36,543 nt of DNA. Origin: Bacteroidales bacterium (GTDB lineage Bacteria; Bacteroidota; Bacteroidia; Bacteroidales; UBA932). Where the stretch lies: contig JAEEVG010000023.1 in assembly GCA_016290835.1 (NCBI GenBank), forward strand, positions 1-36,543, read 5' to 3'. Shown here in pieces: positions 25,813 to 33,832 of this stretch. The notes beneath the pieces were generated by a model that was not told where the DNA came from, searched no databases, and saw only the letters and a list, made by a program, of their open reading frames with translations. Position 1 is the first letter of the stretch. Every line of letters begins with the position of its first letter. Made by a program: the position numbers and the translations under genes.

Positions 25813-26742
25813 ATGAATTACGCAAGCCAACCCGGGAGCCGGCAGCGCACTTGCCTGTCCGACCTTTTTCAGCGACTCGGCATTCTGCAGAGCGCGGGGC
25901 CTTTTCTGATTTTTTGCTACTTACTTCTGCTGCCGGTGCTCCCGGGGTCCTGCAGCAAGGCTCCCCCCGCCGTGGCGGAGGAGCCGGAGCCGCCGGGCGA
26001 GCCGGCCGTGGATTCGGTATCCACCCGCCTGAGCCTGTCCGCCTCCGGCCCCGTGAAACGGCTGGACCTCTTTATCTATGATACCGGAGGCACGCAGCCG
26101 CTCGAGCAGCACCGGCGGCTGGATTCCCTGCCTGCAAGCATCACCCTGATGACCACGGCCGGGGAAAAACGGGCGGTCTGCATCGCCAACAGTCCCCGCG
26201 ACTTTAACCTCGCGGCCCTGGGCCGCTTCGATGCGATGCAGCAGCTCGCCTACAGTTTCGCCGACGACAACCCGGAACGGCCCGTGATGGGTGCCTGGTG
26301 CGAGACTGCCGCAAACAGCGGGACCCTCGCGCTGAAGCCCCTGCTCTGCCGGGTAGTCCTGGCCAGCGTGGCCAATACGATGGACGGCTACGAGTTGCTG
26401 GAATCCCCGCGCGTGCGGCTGTGCGACATCCCCGACACCGCGGAAATCCTGCGGGAGCAGGAGTTCCGCCCCAGCGAACTGATCGATACGGGGGCCTGGA
26501 CCGAACTGGGCCGCGATATCGGCTATTTCCCGCAGGAGCCCCGGATCACGCTCTGGTGCTATCCCAACGACACGCCGGAGAACATCCTCGGCACCCCGCG
26601 TCCAACCCTGGAACTGGAATGCAAGATTCAGGGTGAAAGCTGCTCGTTCGAGGTGCCCCTGCCCCCGTTGGAACGGGGCAGCACACACGAAGTCTCGATT
26701 ACCATCGGCGGTCCCGGAGACCATCGCTACCAGATCCGATAA
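25813..26742 (+). CDS. Fimbrillin/FimB-like lipoprotein (uncertain)
   Basis: The protein has 309 residues. A long N-terminal extension leads to a hydrophobic core and a lipobox LPGSC, giving an acylated Cys47. A Pro/Glu-rich linker follows. The body shows the beta-rich, Ig-like pattern of Bacteroidales fimbrial proteins: SVSTRLSLSASGPVKRLDLFIYD, then a ...LKPLLCRVVLASVANTMDG stretch. That stretch resembles the FimB/Mfa2-type anchors or minor fimbrillins. No other fim/mfa genes are adjacent, so this would be an orphan unit. Alternatives are an unrelated surface lipoprotein with Ig folds. The start codon is fixed by the promoter just upstream. A GT14-type glycosyltransferase gene starts 20 nt after the stop, so the pair may be co-transcribed. 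Confidence 0.5.
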   Translation: MNYASQPGSRQRTCLSDLFQRLGILQSAGPFLIFCYLLLLPVLPGSCSKAPPAVAEEPEPPGEPAVDSVSTRLSLSASGPVKRLDLFIYDTGGTQPLEQHRRLDSLPASITLMTTAGEKRAVCIANSPRDFNLAALGRFDAMQQLAYSFADDNPERPVMGAWCETAANSGTLALKPLLCRVVLASVANTMDGYELLESPRVRLCDIPDTAEILREQEFRPSELIDTGAWTELGRDIGYFPQEPRITLWCYPNDTPENILGTPRPTLELECKIQGESCSFEVPLPPLERGSTHEVSITIGGPGDHRYQIR

Positions 26743-26749
26743 AAATGCG

Positions 26750-26757
26750 TAACTTTG
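26750..26757 (+). promoter_or_regulatory. -7-like box 5 nt before the GT14 gene
   Basis: TAACTTTG matches TAnnTTTG and lies 5 nt before ATG 26763; no TTG at -33. If real it excludes the alternative ATG at 26745 as start. Confidence 0.4.
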
Positions 26758-26762
26758 TGCCG

Positions 26763-27665
26763 ATGTCCGCACAAAAGCACGCATACCTTCTTCTCGTCCA
26801 CACCTCCCCCGCGCAGGTGAGAAAGCTCCTCGAACTGCTCGACGATCCCCGCAACGATCTCTACATCCACATCGATCGCAAGGCTCCCTTCGGGCCCGAT
26901 GCCCTCTCGGGCTGCTGCCGGCGCGCAGGCGTACATTTCATCGAACCGCGCAGGCGTGTCAACTGGGGCGGCGTGAGCATCATGCGCACCACGCTGGACC
27001 TGCTCAAGGCCGCGACCGCGGAACCCCACGCCTATTACCACCTGCTCAGCGGGATGGATCTGCCGATCAAAAGCCAGGACGAGATCCACGCCTTTTTCGA
27101 CGCCCATCCGGAGCGCGAATTTCTCAAACTCTGGCCGGTCGAGCCGGCCCGGGCGCACCGCTACCAATACTACACGCTTTTCCCCGAGGGACAGCACTTC
27201 TTCCTGACCAACCTGCTCAACAACCTCGTCAAAGGCATCCTGATTGCTTTGCACATCCGCATCAACAAGGGTATCAACTTCCACTTCGCCGCCCAATGGT
27301 TCAGCATCTCTGACAAATTCGCGCGCTATGTCATCTCGCAGGAAGGCTGGCTGGAGCGCGTCTTCCGCCACACGGGTACCTGCGATGAGGTTTTCCTCCC
27401 CACCCTGCTGATGAACTCCCCGCTGCGCCACCGTCTGTTCGACCCCACCATCCACTTCGAAAAACAGCAGGTCGTGGATCCGGTCCACTTGGGAAATCTC
27501 CGGCTCATCGACTGGACGCGGGGTAAAAGCATACGCCATCCCTGGGTCTTTCTCGCCGGGGACTGGGACCTGTTGATGAGCGCCCCCTATTTCTGGGCGC
27601 GCAAATTCGACGAACGGATCGATGAGCAGATCATCGACCGCATCTACGCAGAACTGAAAGGCTAA
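26763..27665 (+). CDS. GT14-like (core-2/I-branching) glycosyltransferase
   Basis: The protein has 300 residues from ATG 26763; ATG 26745 would add six residues. It resembles the beta-1,6-N-acetylglucosaminyltransferase-like family (GT14). Family marks are an N-terminal LLVHTSP, HIDRK (36-40), VNWGG (66-70) and LLSGMDLPI (94-102), then a C-terminal region with TGTCDEVFLPTLL. No signal peptide is seen, so it probably acts in the cytoplasm on lipid-linked or protein substrates, adding a sugar to a surface glycan. Donor and acceptor are unknown. It converges tail-to-tail with the minus-strand glycosyltransferase operon; the two stop codons overlap within CTAA. Confidence 0.8.
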   Translation: MSAQKHAYLLLVHTSPAQVRKLLELLDDPRNDLYIHIDRKAPFGPDALSGCCRRAGVHFIEPRRRVNWGGVSIMRTTLDLLKAATAEPHAYYHLLSGMDLPIKSQDEIHAFFDAHPEREFLKLWPVEPARAHRYQYYTLFPEGQHFFLTNLLNNLVKGILIALHIRINKGINFHFAAQWFSISDKFARYVISQEGWLERVFRHTGTCDEVFLPTLLMNSPLRHRLFDPTIHFEKQQVVDPVHLGNLRLIDWTRGKSIRHPWVFLAGDWDLLMSAPYFWARKFDERIDEQIIDRIYAELKG

Positions 27666-28363
27666 ATATAACGGATTTCATCCCGAAGCGGCGGAAAATG
27701 CCTCGGAGAGGTATAGCCCGGGATGGAAGCGTGCCAGCGGCGCATCTGCTCCAGGGCCGCTTCCCGGTTGTAGCCCGTCCCCTTCGGATGGATTACCCGG
27801 ACCCGGTCGTCCACCAGCACCAGCATCCGTTTGATGCGCGCCACGTGGCTGAGCGCCAGGTCGATCCCCCAGCCCAGCCGGTTCAGGGACAGATCCACCG
27901 GCATCACCTCGTCCAGGATCTCCCGGCAGACCAGGTGGAACCAGCCTTCCTGGAAATTGACCCTGCGCACCCGTCCGGTATAGTGGCACATACTCTGGTA
28001 CAGGGCCCGCCCGTGCAGGGAAAGGGCGCAGCTCGGCTGATACAGGCCGACATTGGCCGTCTTCGCGATATCCTGCATCCCCGCGATCAGTTTCACGGTA
28101 TTCTCCTCGTCAATCTCGATGTCGCTGGTGACGATCATCAGCCAGCGGGCGTCCCGCTCGCAGAGCAGTTCCCAGGCCTTGTTCATCAATCCGGCATAAT
28201 AGATATTCTCCAGCTGCACGGCCGCCCCGTGCTCGCAGGCAGGGCTGCTCCCGCTGTCCAGGATGAGGGTTTCGAAATGCGGGCCGAGGCGCTCCGCCCA
28301 GCGGATCGCCTGTTCGTTCCGGTTGTGGTTGAATATGCAGCAGAGGATACGGTCAGTCATCAT
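27662..28363 (-). CDS. Glycosyltransferase-like protein (GT-A type, small)
   Basis: The protein has 233 residues. The N-terminus shows a Rossmann-like strand (RILCCIFNHNRNE), the GT2-like DSGSS (36-40), and an acidic metal-site candidate SDIEID (80-85). No signal peptide or membrane segment is evident. It resembles GT2-like enzymes of surface-polysaccharide loci, but the sugar is unknown. There are two ATG codons in a row at the start (28363, 28360), overlapping the TGA of the gene before it. It is the last gene of the minus-strand polysaccharide/uvrA operon, with no terminator seen before the convergent GT14 gene. Confidence 0.65.
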   Translation of the reverse strand: MMTDRILCCIFNHNRNEQAIRWAERLGPHFETLILDSGSSPACEHGAAVQLENIYYAGLMNKAWELLCERDARWLMIVTSDIEIDEENTVKLIAGMQDIAKTANVGLYQPSCALSLHGRALYQSMCHYTGRVRRVNFQEGWFHLVCREILDEVMPVDLSLNRLGWGIDLALSHVARIKRMLVLVDDRVRVIHPKGTGYNREAALEQMRRWHASIPGYTSPRHFPPLRDEIRYI

Positions 28364-29073
28364 TTCTTGATTTTGCGGACAGGCTTGAGGGGATGGCGGC
28401 CGAAGGTATTCAGATGTCCGACAATCGTCGCGTAGCGCTTGCGGGAAACGGCATATTTCCCCCGCACATAGCGGAGCGCCTGCCGGAACGGACGTGCTAT
28501 CCGGCCGGCGGAGCGGTGCAGGCAGTCCAGGGGAATGGCGTACGTGCGGATGCCGGCTTTCTCGAAAGCAGCCGCGCAGAAATCCTCGACATACATATCG
28601 AAACAGAGCCGCTCATCGAAATGCAAACCTGCGCGCGCCACCAGGGAGGCGTGCACGATCAGGCACTGGCAGTCCAGGGTGTCCACCCGGCCTTCCGGCT
28701 CGAGGCCCCGCACGAGGACCGGGCTTCCGCCGTCCTTGCCGGACTGCCGCACGGCACCCCGCACCAGCAGGTGGTCGCAGAACGGCCGTTCCTCGACGAA
28801 AACGCCTATCGGGCCGTAGATATGGGCCGGATCCAGGCGCTCCAGCACGGGCAGCAGCGGCTCCAGGGCCTGCCAGTCCTCGTGGCAGAAGATCAGCCAG
28901 CCGGAGGGGTTTGACGAGAGAAATTCGTTGTAACAGACCGGGACGGCCCGGTTCTTTTCCCGGTTGTCGATGCAGACCAGGCGGCACCCCGCCAGGCAGG
29001 GATTGTCCCGGACGCAAGTCTGATACATCCCGGGATCCCGGACGACCGACACGACGAAAACCTCCTGCTCCAT
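28360..29073 (-). CDS. Glycosyltransferase family 2-like protein
   Basis: The protein has 237 residues from ATG 29073, which gives a typical start MEQEVFVVSVVRDP. The frame can be extended to 29115, but that lies inside the previous gene. Family-like marks are CIDNREKNR near residue 34, HED (64-66), and a YVEDFC stretch (161-166) that could hold the catalytic base. Basic residues dominate the C-terminus (VRKIKK), which may touch the membrane. The start is 1 nt from the previous stop codon, and the end overlaps the next gene by 4 nt, so this is a tightly coupled set. Confidence 0.65.
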   Translation of the reverse strand: MEQEVFVVSVVRDPGMYQTCVRDNPCLAGCRLVCIDNREKNRAVPVCYNEFLSSNPSGWLIFCHEDWQALEPLLPVLERLDPAHIYGPIGVFVEERPFCDHLLVRGAVRQSGKDGGSPVLVRGLEPEGRVDTLDCQCLIVHASLVARAGLHFDERLCFDMYVEDFCAAAFEKAGIRTYAIPLDCLHRSAGRIARPFRQALRYVRGKYAVSRKRYATIVGHLNTFGRHPLKPVRKIKK

Positions 29074-29074
29074 C

Positions 29075-29911
29075 TCAGACAATATCCTGGAAACGATCCG
29101 GCATGCGGACGACAATCTTCAATTCGAGCATCGCCGGCTTATTGAGCGCATAGGGCGGCCGGCAAATGCCCTGGCAAATCCGGGCGAAACGGGTCCAGCG
29201 TTCGAAATCCTGCGCGGGCAACTCCGAGACATAGCGGATGGTGCGGGCGCGCTTCTGCATATGCGCGCCCCAGCCCTGACTGAGGCGGTCGGCATCCTGG
29301 AAGCGTTCCTGGAGCCGGCGCAGGTCGAAATAGCCGAAGTGCAGCAGATACAAATCCTTGGCTATATGGAAATTATGCCCCTTGATCCGGTGGAAGCCCG
29401 AGCCCCAGACACAGGGCCGGGCCACGATGGAGGGCTTGGTATAGCGCGTGCCGATCTGGGCGTAGCGACGCTGCCGCAGGAAGGGTTCGTCCTCCGTGAT
29501 GTCGCCTTCTTCCCCCATCTTCTGGCCGAAATCCAGGCCCAGGGCGGAGAGCGAAGTGCCGATGCGTTGCGACGAGAGATATTCCGAGAGTCCGAGGCCC
29601 AGTTTGGGATCCACGACGATGAATTCGTCGGCATCCACCCCGATCACGAGATCATACCCTTCCGCAAGCAGACGGGCAGCCTGTCCGGAAAGGAATTTCA
29701 GCCGCCCCTTCTCGGCCGAGACCACCTGGCTGCCGATCTTCTCGTGCAGCTCGGCGTGCGTCCCCGCGCAGAACGGAGCGATCTGCTGATCCAGGCCGTC
29801 GAAGAAGATGTAGAGGTGCTCCCGGCCCAGCTGCGCACCATAGTATTCCACCCACTTGCGCAGGTAGAAGTCGTCGTTGCGGACCATGGTCAGGGCGGCT
29901 ATCTTTTTCAT
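29075..29911 (-). CDS. Glycosyltransferase (GT2/GT92-like)
   Basis: The protein has 278 residues. The N-terminal MVRNDDFYLRKWVEYYGAQLG fits GT2_4/GT92-type enzymes, in which a WVEYY-type stretch precedes the nucleotide-sugar site. A DxD-type metal site is clear as GVDADEF (D93, D95). A basic C-terminal part follows. The enzyme is probably cytoplasmic and adds a sugar to a surface polysaccharide precursor. Its start overlaps the uvrA stop codon (ATGA), so it is translated together with uvrA. Confidence 0.75.
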   Translation of the reverse strand: MKKIAALTMVRNDDFYLRKWVEYYGAQLGREHLYIFFDGLDQQIAPFCAGTHAELHEKIGSQVVSAEKGRLKFLSGQAARLLAEGYDLVIGVDADEFIVVDPKLGLGLSEYLSSQRIGTSLSALGLDFGQKMGEEGDITEDEPFLRQRRYAQIGTRYTKPSIVARPCVWGSGFHRIKGHNFHIAKDLYLLHFGYFDLRRLQERFQDADRLSQGWGAHMQKRARTIRYVSELPAQDFERWTRFARICQGICRPPYALNKPAMLELKIVVRMPDRFQDIV

Positions 29912-32709
29912 AGGTATCTGGCTGTGAAGGTGTCTGCTTGTTTCAACTGTTCCGGTGTCCCGGCGAAGACGACCTCTCCGCCGCGGTCTCCGGCATCCGG
30001 ACCGAGATCGATGACCCAGTCGGCGGCGCGAATCACATCCAGGTTGTGTTCGACCACCACAAGCGAATGACCGGAAGCGAGGAGCGCATCGAAAGACTGC
30101 AGGAGTTTCTCCACATCGGAGAAATGCAGGCCCGTGGTGGGCTCGTCGAAGAGGAAGAGGATATGCTCGGACTTGCTCTTAGCGCGGCTCAGCGAAAGGA
30201 AATAGGCCAACTTGATGCGCTGGCTCTCGCCGCCCGAGAGGGTCGAGCTGCTCTGCCCGAGTTTGAGGTAGCCCAGGCCCACATCCTGCAAAGGCTGCAG
30301 CAGGGCGGCTACGGCATGCGCCTCATCCTCCGGCCCTTCCGAGAAGAAGGTCAAGGCCTCGTCCACGCTCATCCCAAGGATGTCGTCCACATTTTTGCCG
30401 CGGTAGCGGACCTCGAGAATCTCCGGTTTGAAACGCTTGCCCCCGCACTCCTCGCAGACCATCTCCACGTCGGCCATGAACTGCATCTCAATGCGCACCA
30501 CCCCTTCTCCCTGGCATTCGGGACAGCGTCCGCCGTCGGTATTGAAAGAGAAATGATTGGCCGTGAAGCCTGCAATCTTGGCGGCCTGCTGCGAGGCGAG
30601 GAGTTTGCGGATACCGTCGTAGGCCTTGAGGTAGGTGACGGCATTGGAACGCGAACTGCGTCCGATAGGGTTCTGGTCCACGTACTCCACCCGGGTGATG
30701 CGGTCGAGGTTGCCTCCCAGGCCGCGGTGTGTGCCGGGCAGGTCGCCGGCATCGTGGATGCGGCGGTAAAGAGCCGGATAGAGGATGTCGCCCACCAGGG
30801 AGGATTTGCCGGAACCGGACACGCCGGTGACCACCGTCAGCACGCCCAGGGGGAAGCGGACGTCGATGTCCTTGAGGTTGTGCTCCATCGCCCCGTTCAC
30901 CGTAATGCTGTACTGCCAGGGGCGTTTTTCGCGCACAAAGCGCTGCTTCTGTCCGCTCAGATATTGCAGGGTCAGGGACTTGGACACGACCTCCGGATCA
31001 AGCGGAACGTCGCGCTGCTGCAGACAGCCCTGGAACACGACTTCTCCGCCGTGCACGCCGGCCAGCGGCCCCAGGTCGATCAACAGATCCGCCGCCCGGA
31101 TGATGTCCTCGTCGTGCTCGACTACGATGACCGTGTTGCCGATATCCCGCAGGCGGCGCAGCACCCCGATCAGACGCTCGGTATCACGTGGGTGCAGGCC
31201 GATGCTCGGTTCGTCGAGGATATACATCGAACCCACGAGACTGGAGCCCAATGCCGTCACGAGGCCTACCCGCTGGCTCTCGCCGCCCGAAAGGGTGTTG
31301 CAGGCGCGGTCCAGGGTCAGGTAGCCCAAGCCCACATCCACGATGCAACGCAGCCGGGAGAGGATCTCGGAAAGGGGCTCCGAGACAATCTCGCGTTCTG
31401 CACCGGTCAACTCCAGCGAGGAGAACCAGGAGAGAGCTGCCTCCGCGTTCATCTGCAGCACATCGTGGATGGTCTTGCCGCATACCTTCACCCACAGGGC
31501 TTCCCTGCGCAGGCGGCTGCCTCCGCAGGCAGTGCAGGTGGCCCGGCCGCTGAAACGGCTGAGCATATACTTGTATTGGATCTTGTAGCGCTGGGTCTCC
31601 ACCCAGGCAAAGAAATCGTTGATCCCGACGATCGACAGGGGGTCGCCCTCGACATACTTGCTGTTCCAGATCAGATCCTTCACCTCCCGGGAAAGATTGC
31701 AGTAAGGCTCGAAAATCGGAATCCCGTAATGATCGGACACCTCGACAAGGTGGTCCTTGAACCAGCCCATCTTCTCCCCGCGCCAGCAGGCGATGGCCCC
31801 GTCGTAGATGCTCTTGGTCTTGTCCGGAATCACGAGGTCTTCGCTGATCCCGATGATCTTGCCCAGACCGCCGCAGGTGGGGCAGGCCCCCAGCGGTGAA
31901 TTGAAACTGAACAGGTATTCGTCGGGGACGCGGAAGCTGATGCCGTCGAGTTCGAAACGGGAGCAGAAAGTCCGCAGAATACCCTCATCCGTTGCGAGGG
32001 CCATCGTTCCCCCGCCCCGCTCGAAAGCATCCGCAATCGAGGAAAGCAGGCGCGTGCGCGTATCGCCCTCCGGCGGGCCGGACAGCCGGACGCGGTCCAC
32101 GAGCAGAGAGGCGTCGGAAAGGGTCTCCACCCCCTGCTGCAGGGCGTCATCGATCTTGAGCGGACGGCCCGCGCAGTAGAGGCGGTTGTAGCCGTCTTCT
32201 TTGAGTTGCAGCAGGAGTTCGACCCGGTCCGTCCGGGACGCCCAGCGCAGGTCCGCCAGGATGTAGAACGTACCCGGCGCAGCCTCCGAAAGGGCCTGCA
32301 GCACGTCCGGGACGCCGTCGCGCCGCACTTCCCGGCCCGAGACCGGGGAGAAGGTCCGGCCGATGCGGGCATACAGCAAACGCAGGAAATCATAGATCTC
32401 CGTGGTGGTGGCCACGGTCGAACGGGGATTGCGCGTGCTGACTTTCTGCTCGATGGCGATGGCCGGGGGAATCCCCTCGATACTGTCCACGTCCGGCTTG
32501 GTCATCCGGCCGAGGAACTGCCTTGCATAGGAAGAGAGGCTCTCCGAGAAACGCCGCTGGCCCTCGGCATACAAGGTGTCGAAGGCCAGGGAGGATTTAC
32601 CGGATCCGGACACGCCCGTGATGACCACGAACTTGCCGCGGGGGATCCTCAGGGTCAGATTCTTGAGATTGTTGACCCGGGCGCCTCTGATCTCGATATA
32701 CTCTTCCAC
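29908..32709 (-). CDS. uvrA: Excinuclease ABC subunit A
   Basis: UvrA is the DNA-damage sensing ATPase of nucleotide-excision repair. The protein has 933 residues, normal for the family. Motifs in order are Walker [10 protein letters not shown] (32-40), a zinc-binding CPTC near residue 273 with CTAC near 388, and the first ABC signature LSGGESQR near 470. Then come the second Walker A near 630, the C-terminal zinc finger CPECQGEG...CEECGG (about 724-757), and the second LSGGESQR near 826. The start is GTG, 9 nt after the Wzz stop, and the stop overlaps the next glycosyltransferase gene by 4 nt. Whether it is the main UvrA or a paralogue cannot be told here. Placement inside a polysaccharide operon is unusual. 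Confidence 0.96.
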   Translation of the reverse strand: MEEYIEIRGARVNNLKNLTLRIPRGKFVVITGVSGSGKSSLAFDTLYAEGQRRFSESLSSYARQFLGRMTKPDVDSIEGIPPAIAIEQKVSTRNPRSTVATTTEIYDFLRLLYARIGRTFSPVSGREVRRDGVPDVLQALSEAAPGTFYILADLRWASRTDRVELLLQLKEDGYNRLYCAGRPLKIDDALQQGVETLSDASLLVDRVRLSGPPEGDTRTRLLSSIADAFERGGGTMALATDEGILRTFCSRFELDGISFRVPDEYLFSFNSPLGACPTCGGLGKIIGISEDLVIPDKTKSIYDGAIACWRGEKMGWFKDHLVEVSDHYGIPIFEPYCNLSREVKDLIWNSKYVEGDPLSIVGINDFFAWVETQRYKIQYKYMLSRFSGRATCTACGGSRLRREALWVKVCGKTIHDVLQMNAEAALSWFSSLELTGAEREIVSEPLSEILSRLRCIVDVGLGYLTLDRACNTLSGGESQRVGLVTALGSSLVGSMYILDEPSIGLHPRDTERLIGVLRRLRDIGNTVIVVEHDEDIIRAADLLIDLGPLAGVHGGEVVFQGCLQQRDVPLDPEVVSKSLTLQYLSGQKQRFVREKRPWQYSITVNGAMEHNLKDIDVRFPLGVLTVVTGVSGSGKSSLVGDILYPALYRRIHDAGDLPGTHRGLGGNLDRITRVEYVDQNPIGRSSRSNAVTYLKAYDGIRKLLASQQAAKIAGFTANHFSFNTDGGRCPECQGEGVVRIEMQFMADVEMVCEECGGKRFKPEILEVRYRGKNVDDILGMSVDEALTFFSEGPEDEAHAVAALLQPLQDVGLGYLKLGQSSSTLSGGESQRIKLAYFLSLSRAKSKSEHILFLFDEPTTGLHFSDVEKLLQSFDALLASGHSLVVVEHNLDVIRAADWVIDLGPDAGDRGGEVVFAGTPEQLKQADTFTARYL

Positions 32710-32718
32710 AAAAGGCTG

Positions 32719-33825
32719 CTATGCTTCGTGCGGGCCTTCCTTGAGCTCTTTTACCCAACCCCGACCCAGCAGGATCCATAACGCAGAGAAGACCACACCG
32801 AGGAAGATGAAGGCGACGATCAGAAGGCCACGAATCGGAGCGGAGGGTCTCAGGGGTACCGTCGGCGGATTGATGACCGTCAGCACCGGTGTTTCTTCCT
32901 GCACCTTTGCCTGGGCGGCCTGCAATTGCTGTGCGCAGGAGTTGAAAAGCTGATAATTAAGATTCATCTCGTTCTGCAGACGCTCCTGCTCGATCCGCAC
33001 ACTCTGGAGAATGACATTCTGGTGGCTGTCCACATAGCGCGCATAACGCTGCTGAGACGAATAATAGCGTTCCTTATACTCTTCGTAGAGTTTCTGGTGA
33101 TACTCCAGGGTTTTCCGGGACTTCTCCGTCCTGTAATTGGTCACATATTCCTGCAGGCGCGCGACCACCTCCGCAGAAATCTTGGCAGCAACGGAGGGAT
33201 CCTGGGCCGTGAATTTGAGGGAGATGATAGAATTCTTATAATCAAGCTGCATACTATTGCGGATGCGGGTAGCCACCCGGTTCTGCTCCGAAGTGAGCCG
33301 GGAGAGATTGAGATTCTCATACCCCACGATAGGCTGGGACTTACCCTTGAAAAGACTCTTGACCCAACTGAAGAATCTGGCAGGGGCCCGCAGGACGGCA
33401 GTCCACCAAGGTTCGCGATAATAATCGCGCATATAGGTATAGTAGTCCGAAGTGACGCTTTCTTTCTTCATCTTATAACTCACTTCGATGGGGAAAAGTT
33501 CCGTCACGAACGGATTCGACTGGACAATCTCCGGGAAGATGGTCGGAGAGAACGCATCCGTGGTCGAGGGAGGCAAACTGATGCCGGCGATGTTGGCCAG
33601 CGAACTGACGCTGTTGTTGCGCGGTGCGGTCTCCGGTACCATCTTCGTAGTAACGGTAAACTCATCCGGCAGGCTGATAGCAATCATGATGCCGACCACA
33701 AGGAAGGCAACCACCCATTTCAAGATGGTCTTCCAGGCTCCGAGCAACTTCCGCAGCAGATCCAGGATCCGGATTTCTTCTACGCGCTCTTCCTCCATCG
33801 GGCTGAGGTTCAGATTCTCTTCCAT
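32719..33825 (-). CDS. Wzz-type chain-length determinant / polysaccharide co-polymerase
   Basis: The protein has 368 residues from ATG 33825; the longer frame to 33957 gives an Arg/Trp-rich tail with no family likeness. An N-terminal membrane helix (about 37-54) is followed by a periplasmic domain with a long heptad-rich helical region (about 190-300). A C-terminal helix (about 330-352) ends in a short cytoplasmic tail. The layout fits the Wzz/PCP inner-membrane proteins that set polymer length and touch the outer-membrane exporter. There is no cytoplasmic tyrosine-kinase domain, so any BY-kinase would have to be encoded elsewhere. It is 7 nt downstream of the SLBB exporter gene. Confidence 0.88.
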   Translation of the reverse strand: MEENLNLSPMEEERVEEIRILDLLRKLLGAWKTILKWVVAFLVVGIMIAISLPDEFTVTTKMVPETAPRNNSVSSLANIAGISLPPSTTDAFSPTIFPEIVQSNPFVTELFPIEVSYKMKKESVTSDYYTYMRDYYREPWWTAVLRAPARFFSWVKSLFKGKSQPIVGYENLNLSRLTSEQNRVATRIRNSMQLDYKNSIISLKFTAQDPSVAAKISAEVVARLQEYVTNYRTEKSRKTLEYHQKLYEEYKERYYSSQQRYARYVDSHQNVILQSVRIEQERLQNEMNLNYQLFNSCAQQLQAAQAKVQEETPVLTVINPPTVPLRPSAPIRGLLIVAFIFLGVVFSALWILLGRGWVKELKEGPHEA

Positions 33826-33832
33826 GGCTTCT

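Noticed and set aside
29938-31899. Plus-strand open frame of 653 codons opposite uvrA
   Set aside because: uvrA motifs are complete on the minus strand; the opposite frame is repetitive in composition and has no recognisable start region.
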